In this document: positions 26,177-32,952 of the stretch, piece by piece
Layout of the letters: every line of letters begins with the position of its first letter
How positions within the stretch are numbered: position 1 is the stretch's first letter
Origin: an uncultured Acetatifactor sp.
GTDB taxonomy: Bacteria > Bacillota > Clostridia > Lachnospirales > Lachnospiraceae
Assembly: GCA_934436245.1 (NCBI GenBank)
Contig: CAKSAM010000007.1
Location: forward strand, 1-64,000
Length of the DNA: 64,000 nt
Reading direction: 5' to 3'
The notes under the pieces: model-generated
Seen by the model: only the letters and a program-made list of their open reading frames with translations
What the model was told of the DNA's origin: nothing
Database searches by the model: none
Program-made: the position numbers and the translations under genes

Positions 26177-26341
26177 ATGATAGAAATAAAATCACAGATT
26201 ATAGGAAGGATACCAGATATTGCAAAACTGGAATTGTATAGAGTGATTGGCGAAGGCTATAAGGCAATGCAGGATGGCAGGACCAATACAATCGAAGAAG
26301 TACGGGAGAAAATAGATAAGAGGAGAACGTGGCAGAGGTAG
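26177..26341 (+). CDS. ParD/RelB-like antitoxin, short
   Basis: A 54-residue protein with a very strong ribosome site (GGGAGGAGGT, 7 nt before ATG 26177). The sequence IEIKSQIIGRIPDIAKLELYRVIGEGYKAMQDGR looks like the short beta/helix opening of small antitoxins, and the C-terminus is charged. The role is inferred mainly from context: its end overlaps, in another frame, the start of a ParE/RelE-type toxin reading frame, the usual order in such modules. Confidence 0.5.
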   Translation: MIEIKSQIIGRIPDIAKLELYRVIGEGYKAMQDGRTNTIEEVREKIDKRRTWQR

Positions 26342-26542
26342 TATTTATAGAGCTGGCAAAGTATGATCTGATGGATATAGAGCATTATATTTTGGTAGAA
26401 CCTCTGCAATCTGCGAGCAACTGAGAGAATAACTGAAGACATTTTGCAAGCAACGGGAAGTTTGATGGATTTTTTTCCGGGACATCCGTTATTAAAATTA
26501 TCTACTTTTAAGTGCTGCCGGCTTAAGAGTGACACGCTTTGA
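26329..26542 (+). pseudogene. ParE/RelE-type toxin, frameshifted remnant
   Basis: A GTG start (26329) behind GAGGAG opens VAEVVFIELAKYDLMDIEHYI, typical of the ParE N-terminus, but the frame stops at 26422. The family continuation (ERITEDILQATGSLMDFFPGHPLL) is found at once in another frame from about 26420 to the stop at 26540-26542. The C-terminal strands with the basic residues are lost. The toxin is therefore dead while its short antitoxin survives. Confidence 0.65.
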
Positions 26543-26616
26543 TAATTACAACATATTTTACAACTACCATTAAGAAAAGCATAAATTTATAATAAAGTGG
26601 AAAGAAGGATTAGCGC

Positions 26617-26802
26617 ATGGCGAATATCGAAAATAATTACCCTAATTTAACATGGATGCAATTTGCTGTGTGCAATGATGATGCAACAGGTGCCTTTGAA
26701 GATATGACAAGACGCTTGTTTTCAGTGGAATATTTAGGCGAGGGAAGAATTCCGCATTCTGATCACAATAATCCAGGAGTGGAACTCTTATATATATTGT
26801 AG
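26617..26802 (+). pseudogene. N-terminal fragment of a large defence-type protein
   Basis: A 61-residue frame with a good ribosome site (GAAAGAAGGATTAGCGC) before ATG 26617. The segment GAFEDMTRRLFSVEYLGEG followed by HSDHNNPGVE resembles the beginning of long proteins in which a nuclease-like N-terminal domain is fused to a STAND/NB-ARC or repeat region. After NNPGVE the match ends and a stop follows within a few codons. The rest has apparently been deleted. The assignment rests on pattern memory and is tentative. Confidence 0.4.
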
Positions 26803-26819
26803 AGTTAAATAATACCATC

Positions 26820-27482
26820 ATGATTTTATTCCATGTATATATTTCGTTGACAGATATTGCGAAATATAGAAATGATAATGATCCCAGATTTGTCATTCAG
26901 AACTGGATGCGAAACAGAAATACAGTTGAGTTTTTGGCTGTTTGGGAAGAACTTCATAATCCAGATTTTAACCGTGTGCAATTCGAGGCGGTTAGAAGTG
27001 AGGCAGGATTAAACAGGTTTGTTATGACGCCAACCAAATGGATTGAACAGACCAATGCTATTGGAATAGTGTCAAAAGCAGGCAGATATGGTGGAGGAAC
27101 TTATGCACATAGCGATATTGCAATGGCATTTGCTACATGGATTTCTCCGGAATTTCAACTGTATATTATGAAAGATTACCGCAGGTTAAAACAAGATGAA
27201 AATAGTCGACTTTCATTGGACTGGAACTTGAACAGGGCTTTATCAAAGGTGAACTATCGTATTCACACGGATGCGGTGAAGAAAAATTTGATTCCACCAG
27301 AGCTCACACCGGAACAGATTGCTTATACATATGCCAGTGAAGCAGATCTTTTAAATGTTGCGTTATTTGGTCAGACTGCAAAGCAATGGAAAAATAATAA
27401 TCCGGGTAAAAAGGGGAATGTGCGTGATGATGCTCTCCTATGGCAGGAGACGGACAGAGAAGGTTCATGGTACGAGAAATGA
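26820..27482 (+). pseudogene. KilA-N domain protein, truncated at both ends
   Basis: From YISLTDIAKYR onward (codons after ATG 26820) this follows KilA-N phage-type DNA-binding proteins: DPRFVIQNWMRNRNTVEFL, FVMTPTKWIEQTNAIGI, RYGGGTYAHSDIAMAFATWISPEFQLYI. The normal N-terminal residues are replaced by unrelated codons. The C-terminus also leaves the family after NNPGKKGNVRDDA, ending in a short unrelated tail. It could still be made, but no ribosome site precedes the ATG. It directly abuts the cut defence-type fragment, implying a deletion joint near 26780-26830. Confidence 0.65.
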
Positions 27483-27677
27483 ATATAGGCAGGTTAAGAA
27501 AGACGATTGAGGCATTTCAGATTGATTTAGTAAAATTGATGGTGTGTCACGGCAATATCACTAGATACTCCTACAAAGCCTATAAATAAGCCATTTCTCG
27601 GCTGGAAAAGTGCTCTACTACACACTTACTACACGTTTTTAGAGAAATAGCTCGGTATGATTATATTAAATGGATAA

Positions 27678-27706
27678 TTGACATTATGGTATATATGCCA
27701 TATAAT
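27678..27706 (+). promoter_or_regulatory. Promoter with operator palindrome of higBA
   Basis: TTGACA (27678-27683), 17 bp, TATAAT (27701-27706): a perfect consensus promoter. The spacer holds TATGGTATATATGCCATA (27685-27702), an 18-bp palindrome with 8 of 9 base pairs symmetric, which reaches into the -10 box. It is well placed for autorepression by the XRE antitoxin. The remainder of 27483-27677 shows no gene; short ACTACAC repeats near 27615-27630 may be old recombination junctions. Confidence 0.75.
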
Positions 27707-27724
27707 ATTTACAAAGGTGATTAC

Positions 27725-28018
27725 ATGACAGAATTTAAACTGATAGCATATGAAAAAGAAAATGGCGAAGTTCCAGTAGAAGAATTTCTGGATTCTGTTA
27801 ATCCTAAGATGCGAGCTAAAATATTTGGATTGCTTGGTATATTACAAGAAAAGGGAAATATGCTTAGAGAACCTTACAGTAAACATCTGGATGACGGAAT
27901 ATTTGAATTGCGTTGTAAATTCGGGAGTGATATTACCAGAGTCTTATATTTTTTCTATTATGAGGGAAAAATAATATTGACGAATGGATTTGTTAAAAAA
28001 AACACAGAAAACTCCTAA
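27725..28018 (+). CDS. higB: HigB/RelE-like toxin with C-terminal frameshift
   Basis: A 97-residue phage-derived Gp49/HigB-type toxin (mRNA interferase on the ribosome). Family signatures are FKLIAYEKENGEVPVEEFLDS, LREPYSKHLDDGIFELR and RVLYFFYYEGKIILTNGF. At VKK the frame passes an A8 run (27995-28002) and stops at NTENS. Removing one A gives VKKTQKTPKEEIQIAKDRR and onward to a stop inside the antitoxin start, which is the usual toxin C-terminus. So either this is a loss of the tail, slippage makes both forms, or it is a sequencing error. ATG 27725 follows AAAGGTG. Confidence 0.82.
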   Translation: MTEFKLIAYEKENGEVPVEEFLDSVNPKMRAKIFGLLGILQEKGNMLREPYSKHLDDGIFELRCKFGSDITRVLYFFYYEGKIILTNGFVKKNTENS

Positions 28019-28077
28019 AGAGGAGATTCAGATTGCAAAGGATAGAAGAAAAGATTTCATAGAAAGGATGATGAAGG

Positions 28078-28365
28078 ATGAGAACATTTGATGATATGCT
28101 TTCTAAGCAGTTAAAAGATGATGAGTTCAGAAAAGAATATGAAGCTATTCAGCCTGAGATGGATGTTATAAGAGCTATCGTGGATGCCCGTACTTCCCAG
28201 AATATGACACAGAAGGAACTTGCTGAACGTACTGGTATTAATCAGGCAGATATCAGCAAGCTTGAGAATGGAACACGAAATCCTTCTGTTAATTTGCTTA
28301 AAAGATTAGCGGATGGTATGGGAATGGCTCTTAAGATTGAGTTTGTACCTAAACAGAAAGCGTGA
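28078..28365 (+). CDS. higA: HigA-like XRE antitoxin
   Basis: A 95-residue antitoxin with a Cro/C1 helix-turn-helix at about residues 38-90 (MTQKELAERTGINQADISKLENGTRNPSVNLLKRLADG). The N-terminal helices probably bind the HigB-like toxin encoded just upstream. HigA proteins also bind their own operator, here the palindrome at 27685-27702. ATG 28078 overlaps the would-be end of the unshifted toxin frame (AAGGATGAGAAC), supporting an original translational coupling. A terminator follows at 28373. Confidence 0.88.
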   Translation: MRTFDDMLSKQLKDDEFRKEYEAIQPEMDVIRAIVDARTSQNMTQKELAERTGINQADISKLENGTRNPSVNLLKRLADGMGMALKIEFVPKQKA

Positions 28366-28372
28366 TTATATG

Positions 28373-28407
28373 ACCTCACTGGATTGGTGTCTGGTGAGGT
28401 TATTTTT
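28373..28407 (+). terminator. Terminator after higA
   Basis: ACCTCAC (28373-28379) pairs with GTGAGGT (28394-28400), followed by TATTTTT. Confidence 0.65.
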
Positions 28408-28460
28408 ATAGGTTATGAGTTATTTGAATAAAGTGATTATATATACAGAAAGGGGAAAAT

Positions 28461-28741
28461 ATGGATTTTTTTAATGAAATCATGAAGTTTGGTGATATAT
28501 TTGAAAGTCAAGAAACGATAGATGAATTGAAGGACATATCTGACGAGATAAAAAAGTATGATGTTTATGATGTCTTAGCAAGAATATCAGGCTTAAATTT
28601 AATGCCTCATAACTAAAATAAATCTGTTTTATTAGATTCCTTGATAGCAGGTATTATTTGTGAAGAGGAAAATACATACAAATCAACAAGTAAAAAGAAA
28701 TATAGAAAGATTTCCGGAAGATTTTATGTTTCGACTATCTA
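28461..28741 (+). pseudogene. Small hypothetical gene with premature stop
   Basis: ATG 28461 follows GAAAGGGGAAAAT and opens MDFFNEIMKFGDIFESQE; the frame is helical and acidic. It meets TAA at 28614-28616 after NLMPHN, but the same frame continues coherently (NKSVLLDSLIAGIICEEEN) to another stop at about 28739. A single CAA-to-TAA change would explain this. Alternatively, the 51-residue product is the real protein. The family is not recognised. Confidence 0.4.
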
Positions 28742-28754
28742 ATAGTGAAATTGA

Positions 28755-28787
28755 TTCCGTGAGGTCACAAATTGTGACCTCACGGAA
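28755..28787. repeat. 33-bp perfect palindrome
   Basis: TTCCGTGAGGTCACAA (28755-28770), one central base, then its exact reverse complement (28772-28787). Its inner TGACCTCAC word also occurs in the terminator at 28371-28379. It could be a terminator (AAAA, then GGATTTTTT) or a protein-binding site. Confidence 0.7.
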
Positions 28788-28820
28788 AAAGGATTTTTTG
28801 CTGGACAACTGTGAAAGAGA

Positions 28821-29009
28821 GTGAGAATCGAATGGCTCGTGCAATGTACAAGCTGCAGTAGAAACTTCCATGTGATCGCATACAGCCATGAAGTGGATGC
28901 GCAGGCACTTAATAAGCTGCAAGCAAAATGCGCAGAAGAAATAAAACGGATCAATGGAGCAGTGAAGTTTGAAGAAGCATATAAATACCAGCAGGAGGAT
29001 ATTTTTTAA
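28821..29009 (+). CDS. Small CxxC protein of mobile-element type, unknown function
   Basis: A 62-residue frame starting at GTG 28821. The N-terminal part carries CTSCSRNFHVIAYSHEVDA, a CxxC knuckle with a following His, and the rest is helical (ALNKLQAKCAEEIKRINGAVKFEEAYKY). It may be the end or core of a longer gene, since the start codon has only a weak GAAAGAGA site. No family is recognised; such short Cys-containing frames are common on conjugative elements, and this rests on context only. Confidence 0.4.
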   Translation: MRIEWLVQCTSCSRNFHVIAYSHEVDAQALNKLQAKCAEEIKRINGAVKFEEAYKYQQEDIF

Positions 29010-29099
29010 GAAATAATTCATTGAAATGCGGTAAGACTTACAGTATGATAGAGAAAAGAAAGAATATAATTATAATCAGAGGAAAGGAGAGCTGAGTAA

Positions 29100-29270
29100 A
29101 TGAAAGCAAAAACTTTTTCAAAACCTAATATGGCAAATTTACATGGTCGAATGGGAGAACAAATATTGGAGACGCTTCGTCGTCAGACCGTGAAGTCAGA
29201 TGATAATATTCGTAAAGTTGCGGATGAATGCAAGGCGAGGATCTTAGCAGAAAGAAAGCATGAAGGATAA
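29100..29270 (+). CDS. Small basic protein preceding a GNAT remnant, possible antitoxin
   Basis: A 56-residue protein, ATG 29100, with AAAGGAG 8-12 nt upstream. It is basic at the start (KAKTFSKPNMANLHGRMGEQ) and helical to the end. Its final codons overlap the start of the following GNAT frame in the sequence ATGAAGGATAA, the sort of coupling seen between antitoxin and toxin genes. No known antitoxin fold (ribbon-helix-helix or HTH) is evident, so the role is inferred from position. Confidence 0.4.
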   Translation: MKAKTFSKPNMANLHGRMGEQILETLRRQTVKSDDNIRKVADECKARILAERKHEG

Positions 29271-29582
29271 ATTACTTGAAAATGAAATTTTTTATTGTGA
29301 ACCGTTGCTAGCAGATGAAGATAATATTCATCAGATACAGGAATCGGAAGTATTATCTTTTTGGACTTTGTGTTGCCAATGATTAAGATGGCAGCCGAAA
29401 GAGTTGGAATTTGCATTGTATATATATTCGCCCTGCCATATAATAATTTGATTAAGTATTATGAAACACTGAACTTTAGAAGACTGAATAAAGCAGAAGA
29501 GACATTTATTCATAGAAAATATAAGCCAAGATACGATGAAGGATGTATTTTTATGAGTAGACCTTTGTATGCGGAAGACTAA
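29260..29582 (+). pseudogene. GNAT acetyltransferase, internally deleted and frameshifted
   Basis: The N-terminal piece (ATG 29260, MKDKLLENEIFYCEPLLADED) runs 40 codons to a stop at 29380. The C-terminal piece lies in another frame from about 29361 to 29582 and reads DFVLPMIKMAAERVGICIVYIFALPYNNL, YYETLNFRRL and RYDEGCIFMSRPL, the usual end of GNAT-fold acetyltransferases. The acetyl-CoA loop (QxxGxG/A) and the strands between are missing, so the enzyme cannot work. A small frame overlapping its start may be the former partner. Confidence 0.65.
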
Positions 29583-29608
29583 GACCATTACTTCGGTAGT
29601 GGTCTTTT
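29582..29608 (+). terminator. Terminator after the GNAT remnant
   Basis: AGACCATTAC pairs with GTAGTGGTCT around a TTCG loop, followed by TTTTC. Confidence 0.75.
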
Positions 29609-29634
29609 CTGCAAATAGGGCATAGGAGGATCCC

Positions 29635-29943
29635 ATGCCAAAACTGATCTTGCGTTGCAATTACCTCAAGAATTCCCCACCAGCGCACCTAGCCAATTAC
29701 ATCAACTACATTGGCGTTCGTGATGGTGTGGAGAATGTAAGCAGCACGACGGTCTTGTTGCCAGCTACTGCTAAACAGAAGGAACTGATCGCAGATATTC
29801 TGACCAAGATCCCGGATGCCAAGCGGATGCATGTGTATCATGACTATGTTCAGACACTAACCAGGGAAAATGCGTCGGAGTTTATCACGCAGGCATTGGA
29901 AAACAACCTCGACATTATTACAAAGAAGAAAACTTATATGGGT
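29635..29943 (+). pseudogene. MobL relaxase, N-terminal fragment
   Basis: ATG 29635 follows ATAGGAGGATCCC and opens PKLILRCNYLKNSPPAHLANY. The text through LPATAKQKELIADIL, HVYHDYVQTLTRENASEFI and NNLDIITKKKTYM follows the N-terminal domain of MobL-type relaxases, which nick conjugative DNA. The similarity ends there at about residue 103; the frame then reads an unrelated sequence to a stop at 30105. The catalytic domain is therefore incomplete. This marks the remains of an integrative or mobilisable element. Confidence 0.7.
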
Positions 29944-29947
29944 TGCA

Positions 29948-30100
29948 GTTTATTTCGAGAAGGAGAAGATCAATACCCTGACGGAAAAGGGAGAAATGCT
30001 ACTGACAGTATTGGCATCGGTTGCACAGGGAGAATCCGAAAACATATCCAGCAACGTTCAATGGGCAGTCCGGAAAAGATTTCAAGATCCATATCAGATG
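29948..30100 (+). pseudogene. Serine recombinase internal fragment
   Basis: In a frame different from the relaxase part, the translation VYFEKEKINTLTEKGEMLLT, VLASVAQGESENISSNVQWA and VRKRFQD matches the conserved end of the resolvase catalytic domain and the start of the recombinase domain of large serine recombinases. Both the catalytic Ser end and the DNA-binding C-terminus are missing. It is joined without a gap to the MobL fragment upstream. Confidence 0.7.
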
Positions 30101-30149
30101 CTTGAATATACCAAAATGCGACTTGCAGATTATTCAAAGCCAAGCATAG

Positions 30150-30424
30150 GCTGTCAACTTTATTTATACACCATCATATCTTCTGATCAAAGAGAATACA
30201 CCATAGATGAGCTAAAGGATTATCCGGAAGATATCATATATTTAGCATTAAATGAAATATATTCACGGCATGGATATATTTTTAAAAACGAAGATCTGCA
30301 AAATTATTTTATGGGACAGGTATGGTATACCCCTTTAGTGGAGGGAGAAAACTTCAGCGATGAAGTATTTAATGATTATGAAAAAGAAAATTTAAAAGTA
30401 TTGTTAAAAATCTTGAACCGATAA
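30150..30424 (+). pseudogene. YARHG-domain gene, C-terminal fragment
   Basis: The same frame as the recombinase piece continues into IDELKDYPEDIIYLALNEIYSRHGYIF, KNEDLQNYF and QVWYTPLVEGENFSDEVFN. This is a YARHG domain (here YSRHG), normally the C-terminal extracellular part of secreted or membrane proteins. No signal peptide or membrane segment precedes it. It is a third unrelated piece in this mosaic. Confidence 0.65.
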
Positions 30425-30578
30425 GTTTTCATGAAAACGTGGAGACGGAGTGCTTGATGGCTCGTAACCTTGAATGATTTGGGGGGGGAGAATATAAAAT
30501 TGGAGTTTGTACCAGAGAATGACGGAGAAAAAGAGAATAGTTGATACAAAAATCCGGATTTTGGCATGTGAGGCTATG

Positions 30579-30611
30579 GAAGATTTTTGCAGTAAACCGC
30601 AAAAATCTTTC
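30579..30611. repeat. Inverted repeat, first copy, upstream of the ATPase promoter
   Basis: AAGATTTTTGC (30580-30590) pairs perfectly with GCAAAAATCTT (30599-30609). A related hairpin lies at 30653-30690, so two copies bracket the promoter at 30621-30649. The gap 30425-30704 otherwise shows no gene. Confidence 0.7.
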
Positions 30612-30620
30612 GTATGTTGG

Positions 30621-30649
30621 TTGCAAACCAGCTCTGAACGGGGTATAAT
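30621..30649 (+). promoter_or_regulatory. Promoter of the AAA_14 ATPase gene
   Basis: TTGCAA (30621-30626), 17 bp, TATAAT (30644-30649). Transcription would start near 30656, inside the second hairpin. Confidence 0.75.
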
Positions 30650-30652
30650 GCT

Positions 30653-30690
30653 ATTGAAGATTTCTGCGTGTGACCGCAAAAATCTTCAAT
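30653..30690 (+). promoter_or_regulatory. 5'-end hairpin directly before the ATPase ribosome site
   Basis: ATTGAAGATTTCTGCG (30653-30668) pairs with CGCAAAAATCTTCAAT (30675-30690) with one mismatch. The ribosome site AGGAGG begins at the next base. It may be a DNA operator shared with the first copy or a structured 5' leader. Confidence 0.65.
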
Positions 30691-30704
30691 AGGAGGCGCT
30701 ATAC

Positions 30705-31958
30705 ATGGAAATTAAAAGAGATTGCTACCTGAATACGCTCATCAGCAAGGAGCATAATGGTCTTATTAAAGTCATAACCGGTATGCGAAGGTGCGGCAAG
30801 TCGTATCTTCTCTTTACGCTTTTTAAGGAACATTTGCTGTCAGAAGGAGTAGGTGAAGATCACATCATTGAGATCGCTTTTGATGCTTTTGAAAACAAGA
30901 AATATCGTGATCCGGATGTGCTGTATCCATATCTGAAAGAGCAGATTAAAGATGATACTATGTATTATGTACTGCTTGATGAGGTACAGCTGCTTGGAGA
31001 GTTTGAATCTATCCTCAACAGCCTGATACGTATGAAAAATGTGGATGTATATGTAACCGGAAGTAATGCCCGCTTCCTTTCCAAGGATGTTATTACTGAG
31101 TTCAGAGGCCGCGGCGATGAGGTGCATATGTATCCCTTAAGCTTTGCTGAATTCATGTCAGTCTATCAGGGTACAAAGCAGGACGGATGGAATGAGTATA
31201 TGCTCTATGGCGGTATTCCACTTGTGACCACGTTTACCACACCGGATCAGAAAATTGCGTTTTTGAAATCTCTCTTTGAGGAAACCTATATTTCGGATAT
31301 CGTTGGCAGGCATAATATTCGCAACAAGGCAGAATTGGAGGAGCTATTGAATATTCTGTCTTCGGTGATCGGTTCTCTGACCAATCCGGAAAAGCTGTCA
31401 GCGACATTTCAAACGGTTAAGAAAAAGAAGATCAGCAATTCGACAATCAAGCGGTATATTGATTATCTCTGTGATTCCTTCCTGATTGACAGCGCAATTC
31501 GATATGATGTGAAGGGAAAGAGATACATTGATACGCCGGTAAAGTATTATTTTACAGATATGGGACTTCGCAATGCCAGATTGAATTTCCGTCAGATTGA
31601 AGAAACTCACAGCATGGAGAATATCATTTTCAATGAGCTGAAAATGAGGGGCTTCAATGTGGATGTGGGTGTTATCGTACAGTACGACACCAATGATAAA
31701 GGTAACAGCATCCGCAAACAGTTGGAAATTGATTTTGTCTGCAACCAGGGTTCTAAGCGCTATTATATCCAGTCTGCTTATGCGATTCCTAATCAGGATA
31801 AAATGGAGCAGGAGCAGAGATCTTTAATGTTGACGGGAGATTTCTTCAAACGGATTATTATTACCAAAGATACACCTGCACCTTATTACAATGAGTCTGG
31901 CGTGTTGATTATGAGTGTCTATGACTTCCTGCTCAACGAGAACAGCCTGGAAAATTAA
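30705..31958 (+). CDS. AAA_14/DUF4143 ATPase
   Basis: A 417-residue ATPase of the AAA_14-DUF4143 family, common in anaerobes and of unclear function. The P-loop reads GMRRCGKSYLL (about residues 25-35), Walker B is YYVLLDEVQLL, sensor-like VTGSNARFLS follows, then PLSFAEFM and GGIPLV. The DUF4143 domain begins at about residue 220 and ends with a nuclease-like region that includes QLEIDFVCNQGSKRYYIQSAY, resembling the D-x-K part of a PD-(D/E)xK fold. ATG 30705 follows AGGAGG. It looks intact, unlike most neighbours. Confidence 0.9.
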   Translation: MEIKRDCYLNTLISKEHNGLIKVITGMRRCGKSYLLFTLFKEHLLSEGVGEDHIIEIAFDAFENKKYRDPDVLYPYLKEQIKDDTMYYVLLDEVQLLGEFESILNSLIRMKNVDVYVTGSNARFLSKDVITEFRGRGDEVHMYPLSFAEFMSVYQGTKQDGWNEYMLYGGIPLVTTFTTPDQKIAFLKSLFEETYISDIVGRHNIRNKAELEELLNILSSVIGSLTNPEKLSATFQTVKKKKISNSTIKRYIDYLCDSFLIDSAIRYDVKGKRYIDTPVKYYFTDMGLRNARLNFRQIEETHSMENIIFNELKMRGFNVDVGVIVQYDTNDKGNSIRKQLEIDFVCNQGSKRYYIQSAYAIPNQDKMEQEQRSLMLTGDFFKRIIITKDTPAPYYNESGVLIMSVYDFLLNENSLEN

Positions 31959-32059
31959 GAGAAATGGGTAAGGACAACAAGGTCTGCCCTAACCGTGGGC
32001 AAAAAATGAAGCTTTAATGATATTGATGATGCTTTGATCGGAGGCTTGTCACAGAATCA

Positions 32060-32112
32060 GGACTTCTTCTCAATGCTTATGGGACAGGTATGGTATAGCC
32101 AAAAGTGTTAAA
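32060..32112 (+). pseudogene. Second YARHG-gene remnant
   Basis: Positions 32077-32097 repeat exactly the 21 bases at 30309-30329, encoding LMGQVWY of the YARHG region, and reach a stop soon after. The flanks encode SQNQDFFSM in the same frame. It is probably a leftover copy from duplication in the island. Confidence 0.45.
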
Positions 32113-32119
32113 TAAGGTG

Positions 32120-32163
32120 GCCTGCGAACATTAGAAATAAAATCTGATGTCCGCAGGCTTTTT
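32120..32163 (+). terminator. Terminator before the XRE gene
   Basis: GCCTGCG on the left pairs with CGCAGGC on the right, with further inner pairing, followed by TTTTTG. Confidence 0.7.
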
Positions 32164-32202
32164 GTTTACAGAGATTTTTTTCGCAGATATAATAAGCATG
32201 AC

Positions 32203-32625
32203 ATGACCCAGTTGGAACTCTCAAGAAGAACCGGCATTGCAACGAGTAACATCAGTGACTGGAAGAAGAAAAAGACAAATCCCAAAGCGGACTGCTTGTT
32301 GTCTATATGTGATGCATTGGAGATTACTCCCGAACAGCTTTTGACAGGAAAAGGCATTGATCCGGAATATAAGGATGAAGATGCGAATTATGAAGTAACC
32401 AGGTCGGATATTAAGATTTTAAAGCAGATTCACAGCCTTGGAGATGAGCAATATAAAAGACTTATGGCGTATATGAAAGCCTTGCAGAATCGTGTTGAAA
32501 AAAGAGGCAGACATCTATCTGCCGCAAACGTATATTCGGTTCAAGAAAATGCGGATATTTTTAAATTGATTGTGTCAATTCACAATCAATTTCTATTCAA
32601 TATGGTTTTCCGGCAGGTTCTGTAA
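32203..32625 (+). CDS. XRE-family regulator, possibly N-terminally short
   Basis: A 140-residue protein beginning in the middle of a usual Cro/C1 domain: MTQLELSRRTGIATSNISDWKKKKTNP (residues 1-27), then ADCLLSICDALEITPEQLLTG. Relatives normally have 10-15 residues before this, and in-frame codons upstream (RRYNKHD) look like that missing helix but contain no start codon. The C-terminal part (SDIKILKQIHSLGDEQYKRLMAYMKAL) is a typical dimer segment, followed by a tail unlike the family. No clear ribosome site is present. It may be an old, poorly expressed gene. Confidence 0.6.
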   Translation: MTQLELSRRTGIATSNISDWKKKKTNPKADCLLSICDALEITPEQLLTGKGIDPEYKDEDANYEVTRSDIKILKQIHSLGDEQYKRLMAYMKALQNRVEKRGRHLSAANVYSVQENADIFKLIVSIHNQFLFNMVFRQVL

Positions 32626-32661
32626 AATAAGTTCAGATCAAAACAATGACGGGAGGAGCTT

Positions 32662-32796
32662 ATGCAGCAGAATATTGAATTTGAGCGGTGCATTGATTTT
32701 CTGGTACGGATGATTGATAAGTACGGCGCTGAAGTCCTCCGGGAGTTGGAGGAAGAAAAACAGAATAAAGAAGAAAAAGAAGCGGCAGTTTCCTGA
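32662..32796 (+). CDS. Small helical acidic protein
   Basis: A 44-residue protein with a strong ribosome site (GGGAGGAG) before ATG 32662. The sequence EFERCIDFLVRMIDKYGAEV is a clear amphipathic helix, followed by a Glu/Lys-rich tail. Very short proteins of this kind lie beside XRE regulators on Lachnospiraceae elements; no function is known to me. Confidence 0.5.
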   Translation: MQQNIEFERCIDFLVRMIDKYGAEVLRELEEEKQNKEEKEAAVS

Positions 32797-32952
32797 AATA
32801 TAAAATGTAAATCAGACTGTCGCTTTTTTGTAAAATTATTCGGCTGCGTTATCTTTTACTTCTGCAAGCATATAAGGATTATGCTTACTTTCACGCTCAA
32901 ATATAATATAATTTAAGCACAAAAGCAAATATCGAGGATAAGGAGGACAACT

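Noticed and set aside
27600..27640. Attachment site suggested by repeated ACTACAC words
   Set aside because: The repeats are short and local, and no matching copy was found at the other end of the island.
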